Source: JBOGJG01 sp050747825 (GTDB taxonomy: Bacteria > Acidobacteriota > UBA6911 > RPQK01 > JBOGJG01). Taken from it: a DNA stretch of 60,097 bases. A program made the translations under genes and the position numbers. The stretch covers positions 1 to 60,097 of the forward strand of contig JBOGJG010000330.1 in assembly GCA_050747825.1 (NCBI GenBank), read 5' to 3'. The notes below the pieces were generated by a model. That model had not been told where the DNA came from, ran no database searches, and saw nothing but the letters and a program-made list of their open reading frames with translations. This document shows positions 50,634-59,989 of the stretch, in pieces (position 1 is the first letter of the stretch; every line of letters begins with the position of its first letter).

Positions 50634-52258
50634 ACCTGCAGCACTCCCGTCTTGAACTCCGGAACATCCGGGTTCAATGCAGCAATTTCCAGGGCGAGTT
50701 TCAGAACGTCTCGCGTTTGGTGGGGCTCGATGATTCGATCGACCCAGAGGCGGGCGGCCGCATATCGCGGGTCCAGCTCCTTTCCATATTTCTCGTGAAC
50801 AGCTTCCGCCAAGAGCCGCCGCGCCTCCTCGTCGATCTGCTTCCCCTCTTTCCGAAGCTGCCGGATCCTGAGATCAACCAGCGTCTTGGCAGCCTGATCC
50901 CCTCCCATTACCGCATAGCGGCAGGTAGGCCAGGCAAAAATGAAGCGAGGGTCGTAGGCCTTGCCGCACAGGGCATAATTCCCTGCCCCATAGCTGCCGC
51001 CTAGAATAACCGTAATCTTGGGAACAACGCTGTTAGCCACAGCATTGACCAGCTTCGCCCCTGATTTGATGATTCCCGAGATTTCGGCGTCTTTGCCCAC
51101 CATAAACCCATTGACGTCCTGGAAAAACAGCAGGGGGATGTGATTCTGATTGCAATCCATGACAAAGCGGGCCGCCTTGTCGGCGCTTTCGGTGTAGATG
51201 ACGCCGCCCACTTCAAAAGGCTTTCCGGGGTCTTTGACGTGCGTTTTCTGATTGGCTACCACGCCCACCGACCAGCCCCCCAGCCGGGCGTAGCCGCAAA
51301 GGAGCGTCCGGCCGTATTCTTCCTTATATTCGACGATATCGCCTTCATCGAAAATCGATTCGAAGATACGGCGCACGTCGTATTCCTGTGAAGGATCCAG
51401 CGGCATGTGCTGGTAAATCTCTTCGGGAGGGCGCCGCGGCGGCGCCTCTTCCGTTCTGTCAAAAGGAATGGGGCTGCCTCCTCCTGTCTGCACTGCGAGC
51501 CGGCGAATTTTTCCCAGACAGCTTTCGTCGTCTTCTTCCCGAAAATCAATCGTCCCGCTGAGGGAGGAGTGGAGCTTGGCTCCTCCCAACTCTTCGCTGT
51601 CCAGGTCCTGGCCAATGGCCGCTTTGACCAATGAAGGCCCTGCGATGTAAAGGCCGCTTCCTTCCGTCATGAGGATCTTGTCGCACATGACGGGCAGGTA
51701 GGCTCCTCCCGCCACGCAAGGGCCCATAATGGCTGCAATCTGGGGAATTCCTTGGGCCGATAGCCGGGCATTGTGGCGGAAAATGCGGCCAAAGTCGTCT
51801 TCATCGGGGAAAATTTCGTCCTGCAAGGGGAGAAAGACGCCCGAAGAATCCACCAGGTAAATCAGCGGCAGACGGTTGTCCAGGCAGATCCGCTGCGCCC
51901 TCAGAACCTTCTTGACTGTCATGGGAAAGAATGCGCCGGCTTTGACCGTGGCGTCATTGGCAACGATCATGAAGAGCCTTCCCTCAACTCTGCCCACGCC
52001 AGTGATCACGCAGGCAGCCGGCGCCCCTCCCCACTCTTCGTACATCTCATAGGCCGAAAAGATCCCGATTTCAAAGAATTCGGTTTCGGGATCAATCAGC
52101 CTTTGGATGCGCTCACGTGCCGTGAGGCGTCCTTTTTCGTGTTGTTTGTCTATATTGACCGGTCCGCCGCCGAGTGCTATCTGTCGTTCGGCGGCCCGAA
52201 TCAATCCCAGTAATTCCTCCCATGATCGAGACTGCTCCAGTAGCTTCCCTTCCGGCAT
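50630..52258 (-). CDS. Acyl-CoA carboxylase, carboxyltransferase subunit
   Basis: This 542-residue biotin-dependent carboxyltransferase (beta subunit) is of the propionyl-/methylcrotonyl-CoA carboxylase type. It moves CO2 from biotin to the acyl-CoA. Family strings are EKGRLTARERIQRLIDPETEF, IMGPCVAGGAYLPVMCDKILM and LVNAVANSVVPKITVILGGSYGAGNYALCGKAYDP (carbanion and biotin sites). It closely resembles MccB. The biotin carboxylase partner is not in the window. A Shine-Dalgarno-like aaggag directly abuts the ATG, closer than ideal, so the start may be a few codons later. Confidence 0.9.
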   Translation of the reverse strand: MPEGKLLEQSRSWEELLGLIRAAERQIALGGGPVNIDKQHEKGRLTARERIQRLIDPETEFFEIGIFSAYEMYEEWGGAPAACVITGVGRVEGRLFMIVANDATVKAGAFFPMTVKKVLRAQRICLDNRLPLIYLVDSSGVFLPLQDEIFPDEDDFGRIFRHNARLSAQGIPQIAAIMGPCVAGGAYLPVMCDKILMTEGSGLYIAGPSLVKAAIGQDLDSEELGGAKLHSSLSGTIDFREEDDESCLGKIRRLAVQTGGGSPIPFDRTEEAPPRRPPEEIYQHMPLDPSQEYDVRRIFESIFDEGDIVEYKEEYGRTLLCGYARLGGWSVGVVANQKTHVKDPGKPFEVGGVIYTESADKAARFVMDCNQNHIPLLFFQDVNGFMVGKDAEISGIIKSGAKLVNAVANSVVPKITVILGGSYGAGNYALCGKAYDPRFIFAWPTCRYAVMGGDQAAKTLVDLRIRQLRKEGKQIDEEARRLLAEAVHEKYGKELDPRYAAARLWVDRIIEPHQTRDVLKLALEIAALNPDVPEFKTGVLQV

Positions 52259-52276
52259 CTCCTTACAATAAGTCAG

Positions 52277-52420
52277 CTAGAGGATTAGAACAATCAGCAT
52301 GATCAACAGCAGGAGTCCCAGCAGTCCGCTCGGGAAGTATCCCCAGCCGGTGCTGTAAGGCCAGGCCGGCAGTGCCCCAATCAGCAACAGTACCAAGACA
52401 ATCAACAGAATAGTTTCCAT
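52277..52420 (-). CDS. DUF3309 small membrane protein
   Basis: The 47-residue protein METILLIVLVLLLIGALPAW followed by PYSTGWGYFPSGLLG and a leucine-rich helix matches the short DUF3309 family: two hydrophobic helices separated by a W-P-Y-S-GWGY-PSG turn. Function unknown. An aaaggag ribosome binding site lies 9 bases before the ATG and picks this start over upstream in-frame codons. It lies alone between carboxyltransferase and acyl-CoA synthetase genes. Confidence 0.8.
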   Translation of the reverse strand: METILLIVLVLLLIGALPAWPYSTGWGYFPSGLLGLLLLIMLIVLIL

Positions 52421-52512
52421 GATCGTGTACTCCTTTATCCGGAGAATTAGAAAGCAACACCTGTGCCAGTATAGTTGCTTCATCTGTCGTGCTACTATTT
52501 TACCCTTTGAAA

Positions 52513-55179
52513 ATGGTTGATTTTTTCCAGCAGCTTCGCAGCAATCTCGAGAGACTGCCCGAGCACGTGGCGCTTCAAAACATCACGGAGGAGGGTAAGG
52601 AAGCTTTCACCTTCCGAAGGATCGGAGAGGAAGTGTCCAGCATCGCCGTCTTCCTGCAGAGCCGGGGCATCGGTCCGGGCGACCGTGTCGGAATTCTGAT
52701 GGAGAACCATCCCCGATGGGGGATTGCTTTTCTGGCCGCCCAGAGCGCTGGCGCCACGGTCGTCCCGTTTGATGTTCTCCACCACGCGGACACTCTGGCC
52801 CGGCTGGTCCAGCATGCCGAATGCCGCTACCTGATCTCCTCAGCCAAAATGCTGCCTCATCTGGAGGAGGTCCAGGCCCTTCTCCCGAAACGCCTGCCCG
52901 CACTGGTGCCCGGGCACAGCTCACCTGAATATGACAACTGGGAAGCCGTCGTGGAGCGGGGCTCCCGCGAAGGCGTCTTGCCGCTGGTCTCACGCAAAGC
53001 GGACGACCCTCTCGTCGTGATCTATACGAGCGGCACGACTGGAGATCCCAAAGGGGTGATCCTGACCGAGCGGAACGTCTATCGAAATATGGAGGAGCTG
53101 CTGAAGATAGTGGAGGCTTCGCCTAGCGACCATATCCTCTCGGTACTGCCGCTTTATCATGTGCTGGCCCTGATGACCAATTTCATCATCCCCCTTTACG
53201 TGGCCGCCCGCGTCACCTATCTGGATGTGCTCGACGCCCCGCGTATCCTCAAGACCTTTCAGGACGAGGGGGTCAGCATCTTTGTCTGCGTGCCTCAGTT
53301 TTTCTACCTCGTCCATCGGCGCATTTTCCAGGAAATCGACAGCCAGCCTTTTCTCAAAAGATTTCTATTTCGGCGCCTTTACTCGCTATCTCACTTTGCC
53401 AATGAGCGGCTGGGCTGGAATCCAGGCAAGCTCTTTTTTTCGCCCATTCATAAGAAATTCGGCTCTCAATTCCGGGTGTTCGGCGTGGGCGGGGCCCGCT
53501 TCGACCGGGAAGTTGCAGAGTCCTTCCGAAATCTCGGCTTTACCATTATTCAGGCTTACGGCATGACCGAAACGGCAGCGCTGGCCACAGTGACGCCTCC
53601 CTCGGCCGAGGGCCTGGGCTCAGTCGGGCGGCCGCTGCCTCATGTCCAGATCCGAATTCAGGCTCCGGACGATCAGGGCATCGGCGAGGTGCTGATCGCC
53701 GGCGACAACATCATGCAGGGCTATCTCAAGAACCTCCAGGCCACCGATGAGGTCCTTGAAAATGGTTGGCTCCATAGTGGAGATCTGGGTTATCTCGACT
53801 CTGAGGGCTTCCTGCACGTCACGGGGAGAAAGAAGGATGTCATCGTCCTCAGTTCCGGGAAAAATATTTTTCCCGAGGAGGTCGAGCACTTCTATCAGTC
53901 GAATTGCCCGCTGATCAAGGAGATCTGCGTTGTAGGGGTTAAAGACTTCTCTTCCGGCCAGGCGCAGGAAAAACTTCATGCCGTCATCGTGCCCGACTTC
54001 GACCAGCTCAAGGCCCAGCAAGTCGCCAACGCTTTCGATATGATTCGCTATCTGCTGGAGACGCTCTCGCAGCAGCTTCCTGCCTACAAGCGCGTTCGCA
54101 CTTTTGAGATCAGGACTGAGCCGCTTCCGCGCACCACCACCCGTAAGATCAAACGCTTTCAGGTGGAACAGGAGCTTGGGCGAAGGGGACAGGAAGAAGC
54201 TCCCCGATTTAGAGAAGAAAGCGTTCCGGAGAACGAAAATGAGCGGAAGCTATTCGAGCTGATCCGGCAATTTAAAACGCTCCCATTGGTCAACCGTGAC
54301 ATGAATCTGGAGTTGGACGTGGGCCTGGATTCACTCGAGCGCGTGGAGCTCCTGTCCAACCTACAGGAGGCCTTTCGGGTCGAAATCCCGGAAGAGGAAG
54401 CGACGGCGATCTACACCGTCCGTGAACTGATGGAGAGCATTGAAAAGCATCTTTCCGGAGAAGCCCTGGGCGAAAGCGCAGTGCTGCTCTCCTGGGCGGA
54501 TTTGATCAAGCGCCCTCTCACCCAGGAAGAGCAGCAAAGAGTGTCGGAAATCTTCGACTCCCGGGTTTTCAGGCCGATCCTTGTTTACCTGACGGCCAAG
54601 CTGGCATGGGTGCTCTCAAAGGTCTTTTTCAGGCTGAGAGTCCAGGGACAGCAGCACCTTCCGCACAAATACCCCTTTTTGATCTGCCCGAATCACCTCA
54701 GCTTCCTAGACGTGTTTGTGGTGGTGGCAGGGCTGCCCTTCCGGGTGATTCGCCGGATGTTTTTCCTGGGCTATAGTGATTACTTTAGCAGTCCGGGCAT
54801 GGCTTATCTGGGCCGCATTCTGAGGGTAGTCCCGGTGGACGCCGACCGCCATCTGCGCCAGGCTCTTCGTCTGGGAGCCGAGGGAGTTCGCCGAGGCCTG
54901 ATCTTGTGCATCTTCCCGGAAGGAGAGCGCTCAATTGACGGCACGCTCAAGCCCTTCCGCAAAGGACCGGCTATTCTCGCTAATGACTTACAGGCGCCGG
55001 CGGTGCCGGTTGGGATCACCGGCAGCTATGAGGCCTGGCAGCGCGGCTCGAGCAAAATCCGCCTGCACCCCATTCAGGTCCGTTTTGGCCCGGCCGTCGT
55101 TCCCGACGGTTCCAATTCCTACGATTCTTTCAACAAAAGCCTGTTTCAGTCCGTTGCCCAGTTGACGCGGCGGGAGTAA
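52513..55179 (+). CDS. Acyl-CoA/acyl-ACP synthetase fused to ACP and PlsC-type acyltransferase
   Basis: This 888-residue three-domain protein has an AMP-forming acyl ligase at about 1-540, with IYTSGTTGDPKGVILTE, AYGMTETAAL, and LHSGDLGYLDSEGFLHVTGR and GKNIFPEEVE. Next comes an acyl-carrier-protein domain with phosphopantetheine Ser607 in DVGLDSLERVEL. A 1-acyl-glycerol-3-phosphate acyltransferase domain (about 690-888) has NHLSFLD (His728) and FPEGERS. It could activate a fatty acid, load it on its own carrier and pass it to a lysophospholipid or other acceptor, as Aas does without the carrier. No ribosome binding site is visible; the ATG at 52513 begins the conserved N-terminus, and a GTG at 52489 is possible. 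Confidence 0.9.
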   Translation: MVDFFQQLRSNLERLPEHVALQNITEEGKEAFTFRRIGEEVSSIAVFLQSRGIGPGDRVGILMENHPRWGIAFLAAQSAGATVVPFDVLHHADTLARLVQHAECRYLISSAKMLPHLEEVQALLPKRLPALVPGHSSPEYDNWEAVVERGSREGVLPLVSRKADDPLVVIYTSGTTGDPKGVILTERNVYRNMEELLKIVEASPSDHILSVLPLYHVLALMTNFIIPLYVAARVTYLDVLDAPRILKTFQDEGVSIFVCVPQFFYLVHRRIFQEIDSQPFLKRFLFRRLYSLSHFANERLGWNPGKLFFSPIHKKFGSQFRVFGVGGARFDREVAESFRNLGFTIIQAYGMTETAALATVTPPSAEGLGSVGRPLPHVQIRIQAPDDQGIGEVLIAGDNIMQGYLKNLQATDEVLENGWLHSGDLGYLDSEGFLHVTGRKKDVIVLSSGKNIFPEEVEHFYQSNCPLIKEICVVGVKDFSSGQAQEKLHAVIVPDFDQLKAQQVANAFDMIRYLLETLSQQLPAYKRVRTFEIRTEPLPRTTTRKIKRFQVEQELGRRGQEEAPRFREESVPENENERKLFELIRQFKTLPLVNRDMNLELDVGLDSLERVELLSNLQEAFRVEIPEEEATAIYTVRELMESIEKHLSGEALGESAVLLSWADLIKRPLTQEEQQRVSEIFDSRVFRPILVYLTAKLAWVLSKVFFRLRVQGQQHLPHKYPFLICPNHLSFLDVFVVVAGLPFRVIRRMFFLGYSDYFSSPGMAYLGRILRVVPVDADRHLRQALRLGAEGVRRGLILCIFPEGERSIDGTLKPFRKGPAILANDLQAPAVPVGITGSYEAWQRGSSKIRLHPIQVRFGPAVVPDGSNSYDSFNKSLFQSVAQLTRRE

Positions 55180-55282
55180 CTCTTTAATCTGGGCCGCCTA
55201 AAGACGGGATGGTGGGCGAGTGTTCTTGAAACCCTGCCCGCCCGGGAGCGTCTGCGCGGGAAATTTTGAGAGGAGGCAGAAC

Positions 55283-55804
55283 ATGGCAAGTTACGCTGGG
55301 CGAATGGTCGGAGCAGCAAGGCTGGATGTGCACACCTTTGAAGAGGTCGAAGCCGACCGGGGTGCAATGGGGCAGGCAATCGGCGTCATCGTTCTGTCCA
55401 GTGTGGCGGCTGCCATTGGAATGACCTCAGGGGACGCCCTAAGCTTCATTATCGGAATTGCCGGAGCGCTGTTGGGTTGGATGCTTTGGGCCTGGCTGAC
55501 CTATTTCGTCGGCACCCGAGTCCTGCCCGAACCGCAAACCCATGCCGACTGGGGTCAGGTGCTTCGCACCACCGGCTTTGCCGCGGCGCCGGGCATTTTG
55601 CGCATCTTTGGAGTCATCCCTGCCGTGGCGGGCATCATTTTTATCGTCACCGGCATCTGGATGCTTATCGCCATGATCATCGCCATTCGGCAAGCGCTTG
55701 ATTACACCAGCAGCTTGCGAGCAGTCGGAGTGGCCGGTATCGGCTGGGTGGTTTATATTGTGGTGGCAACCCTTCTATTTTTCGTCACTGGAGGTGGCCA
55801 ATGA
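55283..55804 (+). CDS. Yip1 domain-containing membrane protein
   Basis: This 173-residue protein has about five hydrophobic segments and the Yip1-type layout. An N-terminal HTFEEVEADRGAMGQAI segment precedes the first helix, then GALLGWMLWAWLTYFVG, RTTGFAAAPGILRIF and a C-terminal paired helix. Function of bacterial members is unknown; the domain is related to eukaryotic Rab-interacting membrane proteins. The ATG has a ribosome binding site (gaggaggc) and overlaps the Gfo/Idh/MocA gene by atga, so the two are coupled. Confidence 0.8.
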   Translation: MASYAGRMVGAARLDVHTFEEVEADRGAMGQAIGVIVLSSVAAAIGMTSGDALSFIIGIAGALLGWMLWAWLTYFVGTRVLPEPQTHADWGQVLRTTGFAAAPGILRIFGVIPAVAGIIFIVTGIWMLIAMIIAIRQALDYTSSLRAVGVAGIGWVVYIVVATLLFFVTGGGQ

Positions 55805-57195
55805 GCAATTCAAAACAATTTTCTCGTCGCGATTTTCTTAAAACTGCTGCGGCTTCGACGGTCACTGCGGCTGCTTCTCCCGTAGTGCTCACAACGAGAG
55901 GGGCAGGTGCCGCTCCCTATGTCCAAGCCAGCGACCGAATCAATCTGGCCACCATTGGGATGGGGATCATCGGCTTCGAAGACACCTCCACCGCCCTGAA
56001 GGTCCCGGGGGTTCAACTCGTGGCGGCGGCAGACTGCTACGACGGGCGCCTGACGCGGACCAGAGAAGTGTATGGGCAGGACGTCTTCACCACCCACGAT
56101 TACCGCGAAGTCCTGGCGCGCTCCGACGTTGACGCCGTCATCATCTCCACTCCCGACCACTGGCATCAGAAAATGGCGATCGCTGCGCTGGAAGCAGGCA
56201 AGGCCGTGTATTGCGAAAAGCCGATGGTCCAGCGCATTGAAGAAGGCGCGGCGGTGATAGAAGCTCAGAAGAGGACCGGCCAGGTGCTCGAGGTCGGCAG
56301 TCAGACCGTCAGCTCGATCGTCACACGGAAGGCCAGGGAGCTTTACGGGTCCGGAGTCATTGGCGATCTGAACATGGTGGATATTCTGATCAGTCGAAAT
56401 TCCGCGCTGGGCGCCTGGCAGTACTCCCTCCCGCCCGACGCTTCGCCCCAGACTATCGAGTGGGATGATTTTCTGGGGGATGCCCCAAAAGTTCCCTTCG
56501 ATGCGGACCGCTTTTTCCGCTGGCGCAAATACTGGGATTACGGGACCGGAGTGGCAGGAGATATGTACGTTCACCGGTTTTCAGCTTTACACTACATCCT
56601 CAATTCCAACGGTCCGACCAAGGCCATGGCTACCGGAGGCATTCGCTATTGGCACGACGGGCGCGAGGTGCCGGACCTGATCCTGGGACTGTATGAGTAC
56701 CCGACAACCGACAGCCATCCGGCGTTTACCCTGGCGCTGGGCGCCAATTTTGAAGATGGCGGCCAGGGCGCAACCTTCCAATTGATCGGAAATGAAGGAA
56801 TTATGACCGTCGGCGACAATGGCTTGAGGGTCTCGCGAAATACCACCGATCATCCCTCACTGCAGGAGCTGGTGGAAGGCTACAATTCAGTGCGCACTTT
56901 TTCTGAAGCCCAGCAGCAGGCATTCATCGAGAAGTACCGGGAGACGCACACCGGAAGTGTCGAGCCGGAAGAAGTGAATCTGGCGGGAAGCAGCGAATTT
57001 CGGGTACCTGAAGGCTACGACAGCCGTGTCGATCACTTCCGGCTCTTCTTCGCGGCGATGCGCGGCGGCCCGGCCGTCGTCGAGGATGCCGTCTTTGGAA
57101 TGCGCGCCGCCGGTCCGGCCGTGCTGGCCAATAAGTGCTACCTGGATGACAAGATCTACGTTTGGGATCCGGATGAGATGGAGCTGAAGAACTGA
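55801..57195 (+). CDS. Gfo/Idh/MocA family oxidoreductase with Tat signal
   Basis: This 464-residue protein has a twin-arginine signal (SRRDFLKTAAASTV) and a NAD(P)-binding Rossmann N-domain (RINLATIGMGIIGFEDTS, then AVIISTPDHWHQKMAIAAL and the EKPM dinucleotide/catalytic motif). The C-terminal alpha/beta domain contains the sugar-site RWRKYWDYGTGVAGDMYVHRF. Exported members of this family oxidise or epimerise sugars with tightly bound NADP, as glucose-fructose oxidoreductase does, and are abundant in Acidobacteria and Planctomycetes. The exact substrate is unknown. It is translationally coupled to the Yip1-like gene. Confidence 0.9.
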   Translation: MSNSKQFSRRDFLKTAAASTVTAAASPVVLTTRGAGAAPYVQASDRINLATIGMGIIGFEDTSTALKVPGVQLVAAADCYDGRLTRTREVYGQDVFTTHDYREVLARSDVDAVIISTPDHWHQKMAIAALEAGKAVYCEKPMVQRIEEGAAVIEAQKRTGQVLEVGSQTVSSIVTRKARELYGSGVIGDLNMVDILISRNSALGAWQYSLPPDASPQTIEWDDFLGDAPKVPFDADRFFRWRKYWDYGTGVAGDMYVHRFSALHYILNSNGPTKAMATGGIRYWHDGREVPDLILGLYEYPTTDSHPAFTLALGANFEDGGQGATFQLIGNEGIMTVGDNGLRVSRNTTDHPSLQELVEGYNSVRTFSEAQQQAFIEKYRETHTGSVEPEEVNLAGSSEFRVPEGYDSRVDHFRLFFAAMRGGPAVVEDAVFGMRAAGPAVLANKCYLDDKIYVWDPDEMELKN

Positions 57196-57297
57196 CCCGC
57201 GGACCGCTGACCGCTGACCGCTGACCCGCGGACCGCGGACCGCTGACCATTGACCCGCGGACCGCTGACCATCACGAACCGGTCAGGGGTCAGTCAG
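57193..57297. repeat. Heptanucleotide tandem repeat array (tgaccgc type)
   Basis: Between two convergent genes lie about a dozen imperfect copies of tgaccgc/ggaccgc with variants tgacccgc and tgaccat. Near the end the orientation flips to ggtcag, giving an inverted tail that could fold on the array. The array begins at the oxidoreductase stop codon and ends at the aminotransferase stop. It has no spacer-repeat structure, so it is not a CRISPR. Confidence 0.85.
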
Positions 57298-58557
57298 TCA
57301 TAGCCCCTCTATCGCATCCAGACAACGGTCGATCTCTTCCGGCGTGTTGTAGTGGACCAGGCCGATGCGCAGCACGCCGCCGCTGGATTCCAAGCCCAGA
57401 CGCTCGGTCACTGAGAGCGCATAGAAGTTGCCGTCCCAAACGAAGATATTTTGCGCGGCCAGAGCTTCCGCCATAGCCCGTGGTTCAATTCCGTCCTTTC
57501 GTATGGAAACGGTGGCCAGCCGGTGGTGAAGTTGATCGGCATCTGTTATGCCGTAAATACGCACTCCCGAGATCGCCTTCAGGCCCGAGACCAATCTTTC
57601 GCACAGGCCTGATTCGTAGGCTCCGATCCTCCGCCAAGCCGCCTTCAGCCGTTGACGGCGAGGCTGGGCCCGTTCCGGTTCGCCGATTTCCGCCAGGTAA
57701 TCGATGGCCGCGGTCACTCCGGCCATGCCCTCGTGATTTTGAGTCCCTGTTTCCCACTTGCAGGGAAGGTGATTGGAAGCGGGGCGCACCTTGTATGCTT
57801 TAAGCCGCTCCAGGTGCTGACGTTTTCCGTACAGGTGGCCCGCGTGCGGACCAAAAACTTTATAGGCGCTGCATGCCAGGAAGTCGCAGCCCAGAGCTTT
57901 CACGTCAATCAAGCCGTGCGGCGCATATTGCACGGCGTCCACGAAGAGATAAGCGCCTGTCTCCCTGGCCCAGGCACTGATGGCAGCCACGTCGTTGATG
58001 CTGCCCGTGCAGTTGCTGGCATACCCCACGGCAATGAGCTTCGTCTGTGCGCCGATCTGCCGCTTCAGGTCAGTCATATCCAGCGTGCAGCTCTCGGGCT
58101 CAATGTCGGCCCATTTGACGACCGCTCCCGTGTCCTCGGCCATTAGAAGCCAGGGCGCCACGTTGGCGTCGTGGTCCAGGCGGGTCACAATGATTTCATC
58201 GTCCGGACCAAACTCCCGGGCCAGAGAACGGCTCAATTGAAAGGTGAGGCTGGTCATGTTGGGCCCGAAGACGATCTCGTCGGCCCCGGCCCCCAGTAAA
58301 TCGGCTACGGCCTGATGGGCCCCATCAATAACCACATCGGTTCGCCGGCTGGTCTCGAAAGCGCCATGAGTGTTCGAATTGCGCCGCGTCAAGTAATCCT
58401 GGATGGCCTCAATCACGTCTCGAGGCGTCTGCGTTCCGCCGGGATTGTCGAAGAAAACCGCCGGGCGCCCGTTGTAATTCTCCTGGAGAGCCGGAAAGCG
58501 AAGGCGGAGCCTCTCAGCATCCAGAAGCATCGGGCTATTCCCGGATGTGGCCATCAC
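57298..58557 (-). CDS. Cysteine desulfurase-like class V aminotransferase
   Basis: This 419-residue PLP-dependent enzyme is of aminotransferase class V. The N-terminus (RFPALQENYNGRPAVFFDNPGG), VTRLDHDANVAPWLLMAED, the Asp/His around FVDAVQYAPHGLIDVKALG, and the PLP Lys in LACSAYKVFGPHAG match the cysteine-desulfurase-like family close to SufS/CsdA (VC1184-like subgroup). The usual catalytic Cys loop of SufS is not obvious, so another sulfur- or amine-transfer role is possible. It overlaps proA by 23 bases at its start, implying cotranscription with the proline genes. Confidence 0.85.
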   Translation of the reverse strand: MMATSGNSPMLLDAERLRLRFPALQENYNGRPAVFFDNPGGTQTPRDVIEAIQDYLTRRNSNTHGAFETSRRTDVVIDGAHQAVADLLGAGADEIVFGPNMTSLTFQLSRSLAREFGPDDEIIVTRLDHDANVAPWLLMAEDTGAVVKWADIEPESCTLDMTDLKRQIGAQTKLIAVGYASNCTGSINDVAAISAWARETGAYLFVDAVQYAPHGLIDVKALGCDFLACSAYKVFGPHAGHLYGKRQHLERLKAYKVRPASNHLPCKWETGTQNHEGMAGVTAAIDYLAEIGEPERAQPRRQRLKAAWRRIGAYESGLCERLVSGLKAISGVRIYGITDADQLHHRLATVSIRKDGIEPRAMAEALAAQNIFVWDGNFYALSVTERLGLESSGGVLRIGLVHYNTPEEIDRCLDAIEGL

Positions 58558-59812
58558 CGAACACGATCCATTTGTAGGTGGTTAGTTCCTTGAGTCCCAT
58601 GGGACCCCTGGCGTGCAGCCGCTGGGTGCTGATCGCCACTTCCGCGCCCAGCCCGAACTGGCCTCCGTCAGTGAAATAGGTGCTGGCGTTTACGTAAACC
58701 GCCGCCGAATCAACCTCATTCACGAAGCGCATGGCCTGGCTGTAGTCTTCCGTGATAATGACGTCCGAGTGATGGGTGCTGTGCTGAAAGATGTGGTCTA
58801 CGGCCTCTTCAAAGCTGTCTACGACCTTGACCGCCAGGTTCAGTGACAGAAATTCCGTGTCGAAATCTTTCGGCCCGGCAGCAGTGATTCCCGGGCGGGC
58901 GTTCAAGATCGTCTGAGCTCGCGGCTCGCAGCGCAGCGTTACCCCGTCAACCAGAAGCTTTTCCGCAATGCGCGGAAGCAGTCCCTGGGCGACTTCCTTG
59001 TGGATGAGGAGTGTGTCCAGGGCATTGCAAACGCTCGGCTTCTTGACCTTGGCATTATGGACGATGGAAATGGCCTTGGCCGCATCTGCGCTCCGATCGA
59101 CATAAGCGTGGCAGATGCCGATTCCGCCTGTGATCACCGGGATGGTGGCATTCTCCAGGGCAAACTTGTGCAGCGCCGCTCCACCGCGGGGAATGATCAT
59201 GTCGATGTGCTGGCTGCAGGTGAGCATCTCCCTGACCAGCGTCCGGTCGGTGCTTTCGATCAACTGGACGGCCTGGGCAGGAAGCCCCGACTCCTGGCAG
59301 GCCGTACTCACCGCCGCCGCCAGAGCCTGGTTGCTGCGGGCAGCTTCCTTTCCACCGCGTAAAATTGCTGCATTGCCTGATTTCAGGCAGAGCGCGGAGA
59401 TGTCCACGGTGACATTGGGCCGCGATTCGTAGATGACGCCTATAACTCCGATCGGTACCCGGCGCTTGCCGACCTGCAAGCCGTTGGGCAAAGTGCGTGA
59501 ATCAAACGTTTCTCCGACCGGATCAGGCAGAGCCACAATCGAGAGCAGATCCCGGGCAATGTTCCGCAGCCCCTGCTCGCTCAGTCGCAGGCGGTCGAGC
59601 AGAGCTTCGCCGAGTCCCGCCTGTGTCCCGGCCTCGAGGTCGCGAGCGTTTTCCTCAAGGATCTGATCCCTTCGGCTGACAATCGCTTCCGCAATAGCCT
59701 GCAGCGCCTTGTTTTTCGTTCCGGTATCCAGAACTGCCAGACAGCGGGAAGCCCGCCGTGCGCCCTGGCCTTTTTGTTCGAGTTCGTGGGACATCCGTTC
59801 TTTGGTCCTCAA
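58535..59812 (-). CDS. proA: Glutamate-5-semialdehyde dehydrogenase
   Basis: This 425-residue enzyme reduces gamma-glutamyl phosphate to glutamate-5-semialdehyde, the second step of proline synthesis. Family strings are GVIGVIYESRPNVTVD, ALCLKSGNAAILRGGKEA, and the catalytic Cys in KPSVCNALDTLLIH; the C-terminus MGLKELTTYKW is the normal end. The ATG at 59812 or 59794 are both possible. It follows proB on the same strand, with a repeat-containing gap of about 180 bases between. Confidence 0.95.
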   Translation of the reverse strand: MRTKERMSHELEQKGQGARRASRCLAVLDTGTKNKALQAIAEAIVSRRDQILEENARDLEAGTQAGLGEALLDRLRLSEQGLRNIARDLLSIVALPDPVGETFDSRTLPNGLQVGKRRVPIGVIGVIYESRPNVTVDISALCLKSGNAAILRGGKEAARSNQALAAAVSTACQESGLPAQAVQLIESTDRTLVREMLTCSQHIDMIIPRGGAALHKFALENATIPVITGGIGICHAYVDRSADAAKAISIVHNAKVKKPSVCNALDTLLIHKEVAQGLLPRIAEKLLVDGVTLRCEPRAQTILNARPGITAAGPKDFDTEFLSLNLAVKVVDSFEEAVDHIFQHSTHHSDVIITEDYSQAMRFVNEVDSAAVYVNASTYFTDGGQFGLGAEVAISTQRLHARGPMGLKELTTYKWIVFGDGHIRE

Positions 59813-59858
59813 TAGGGGGTTAGCTTACCAGAGAACCAAAGGACTAAGGAACTAATAC

Positions 59859-59970
59859 TGACCGCTGACCGCTGACCGCTGACCACTGACCGCTGACCAC
59901 TGACCCGCTGACCACGGACCCGCTGACCGCTGACCGGTTCGGTCATGGTCAGCCGGTCAGCTCGAGGTGC
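59859..59970. repeat. Heptanucleotide tandem repeat array between proB and proA
   Basis: Copies of tgaccgc, with tgaccac and tgacccgc variants, run for about 80 bases and end in inverted copies (tgaccggttcggtca, then ggtcagccggtcag). A hairpin is possible (tgaccg-gtt-cggtca). The array lies in the same orientation as the one at 57193-57297, so the pair bounds the aminotransferase-proA block. It sits between proB and proA, where it would be part of an operon mRNA. Confidence 0.85.
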
Positions 59971-59989
59971 GGGGAGGGTCCACGGGTGA

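Noticed and set aside
57193..57297. CRISPR array
   Set aside because: Units of 7 bases follow one another without unique spacers, so it is a tandem repeat and not a CRISPR; the same applies to 59859-59970.
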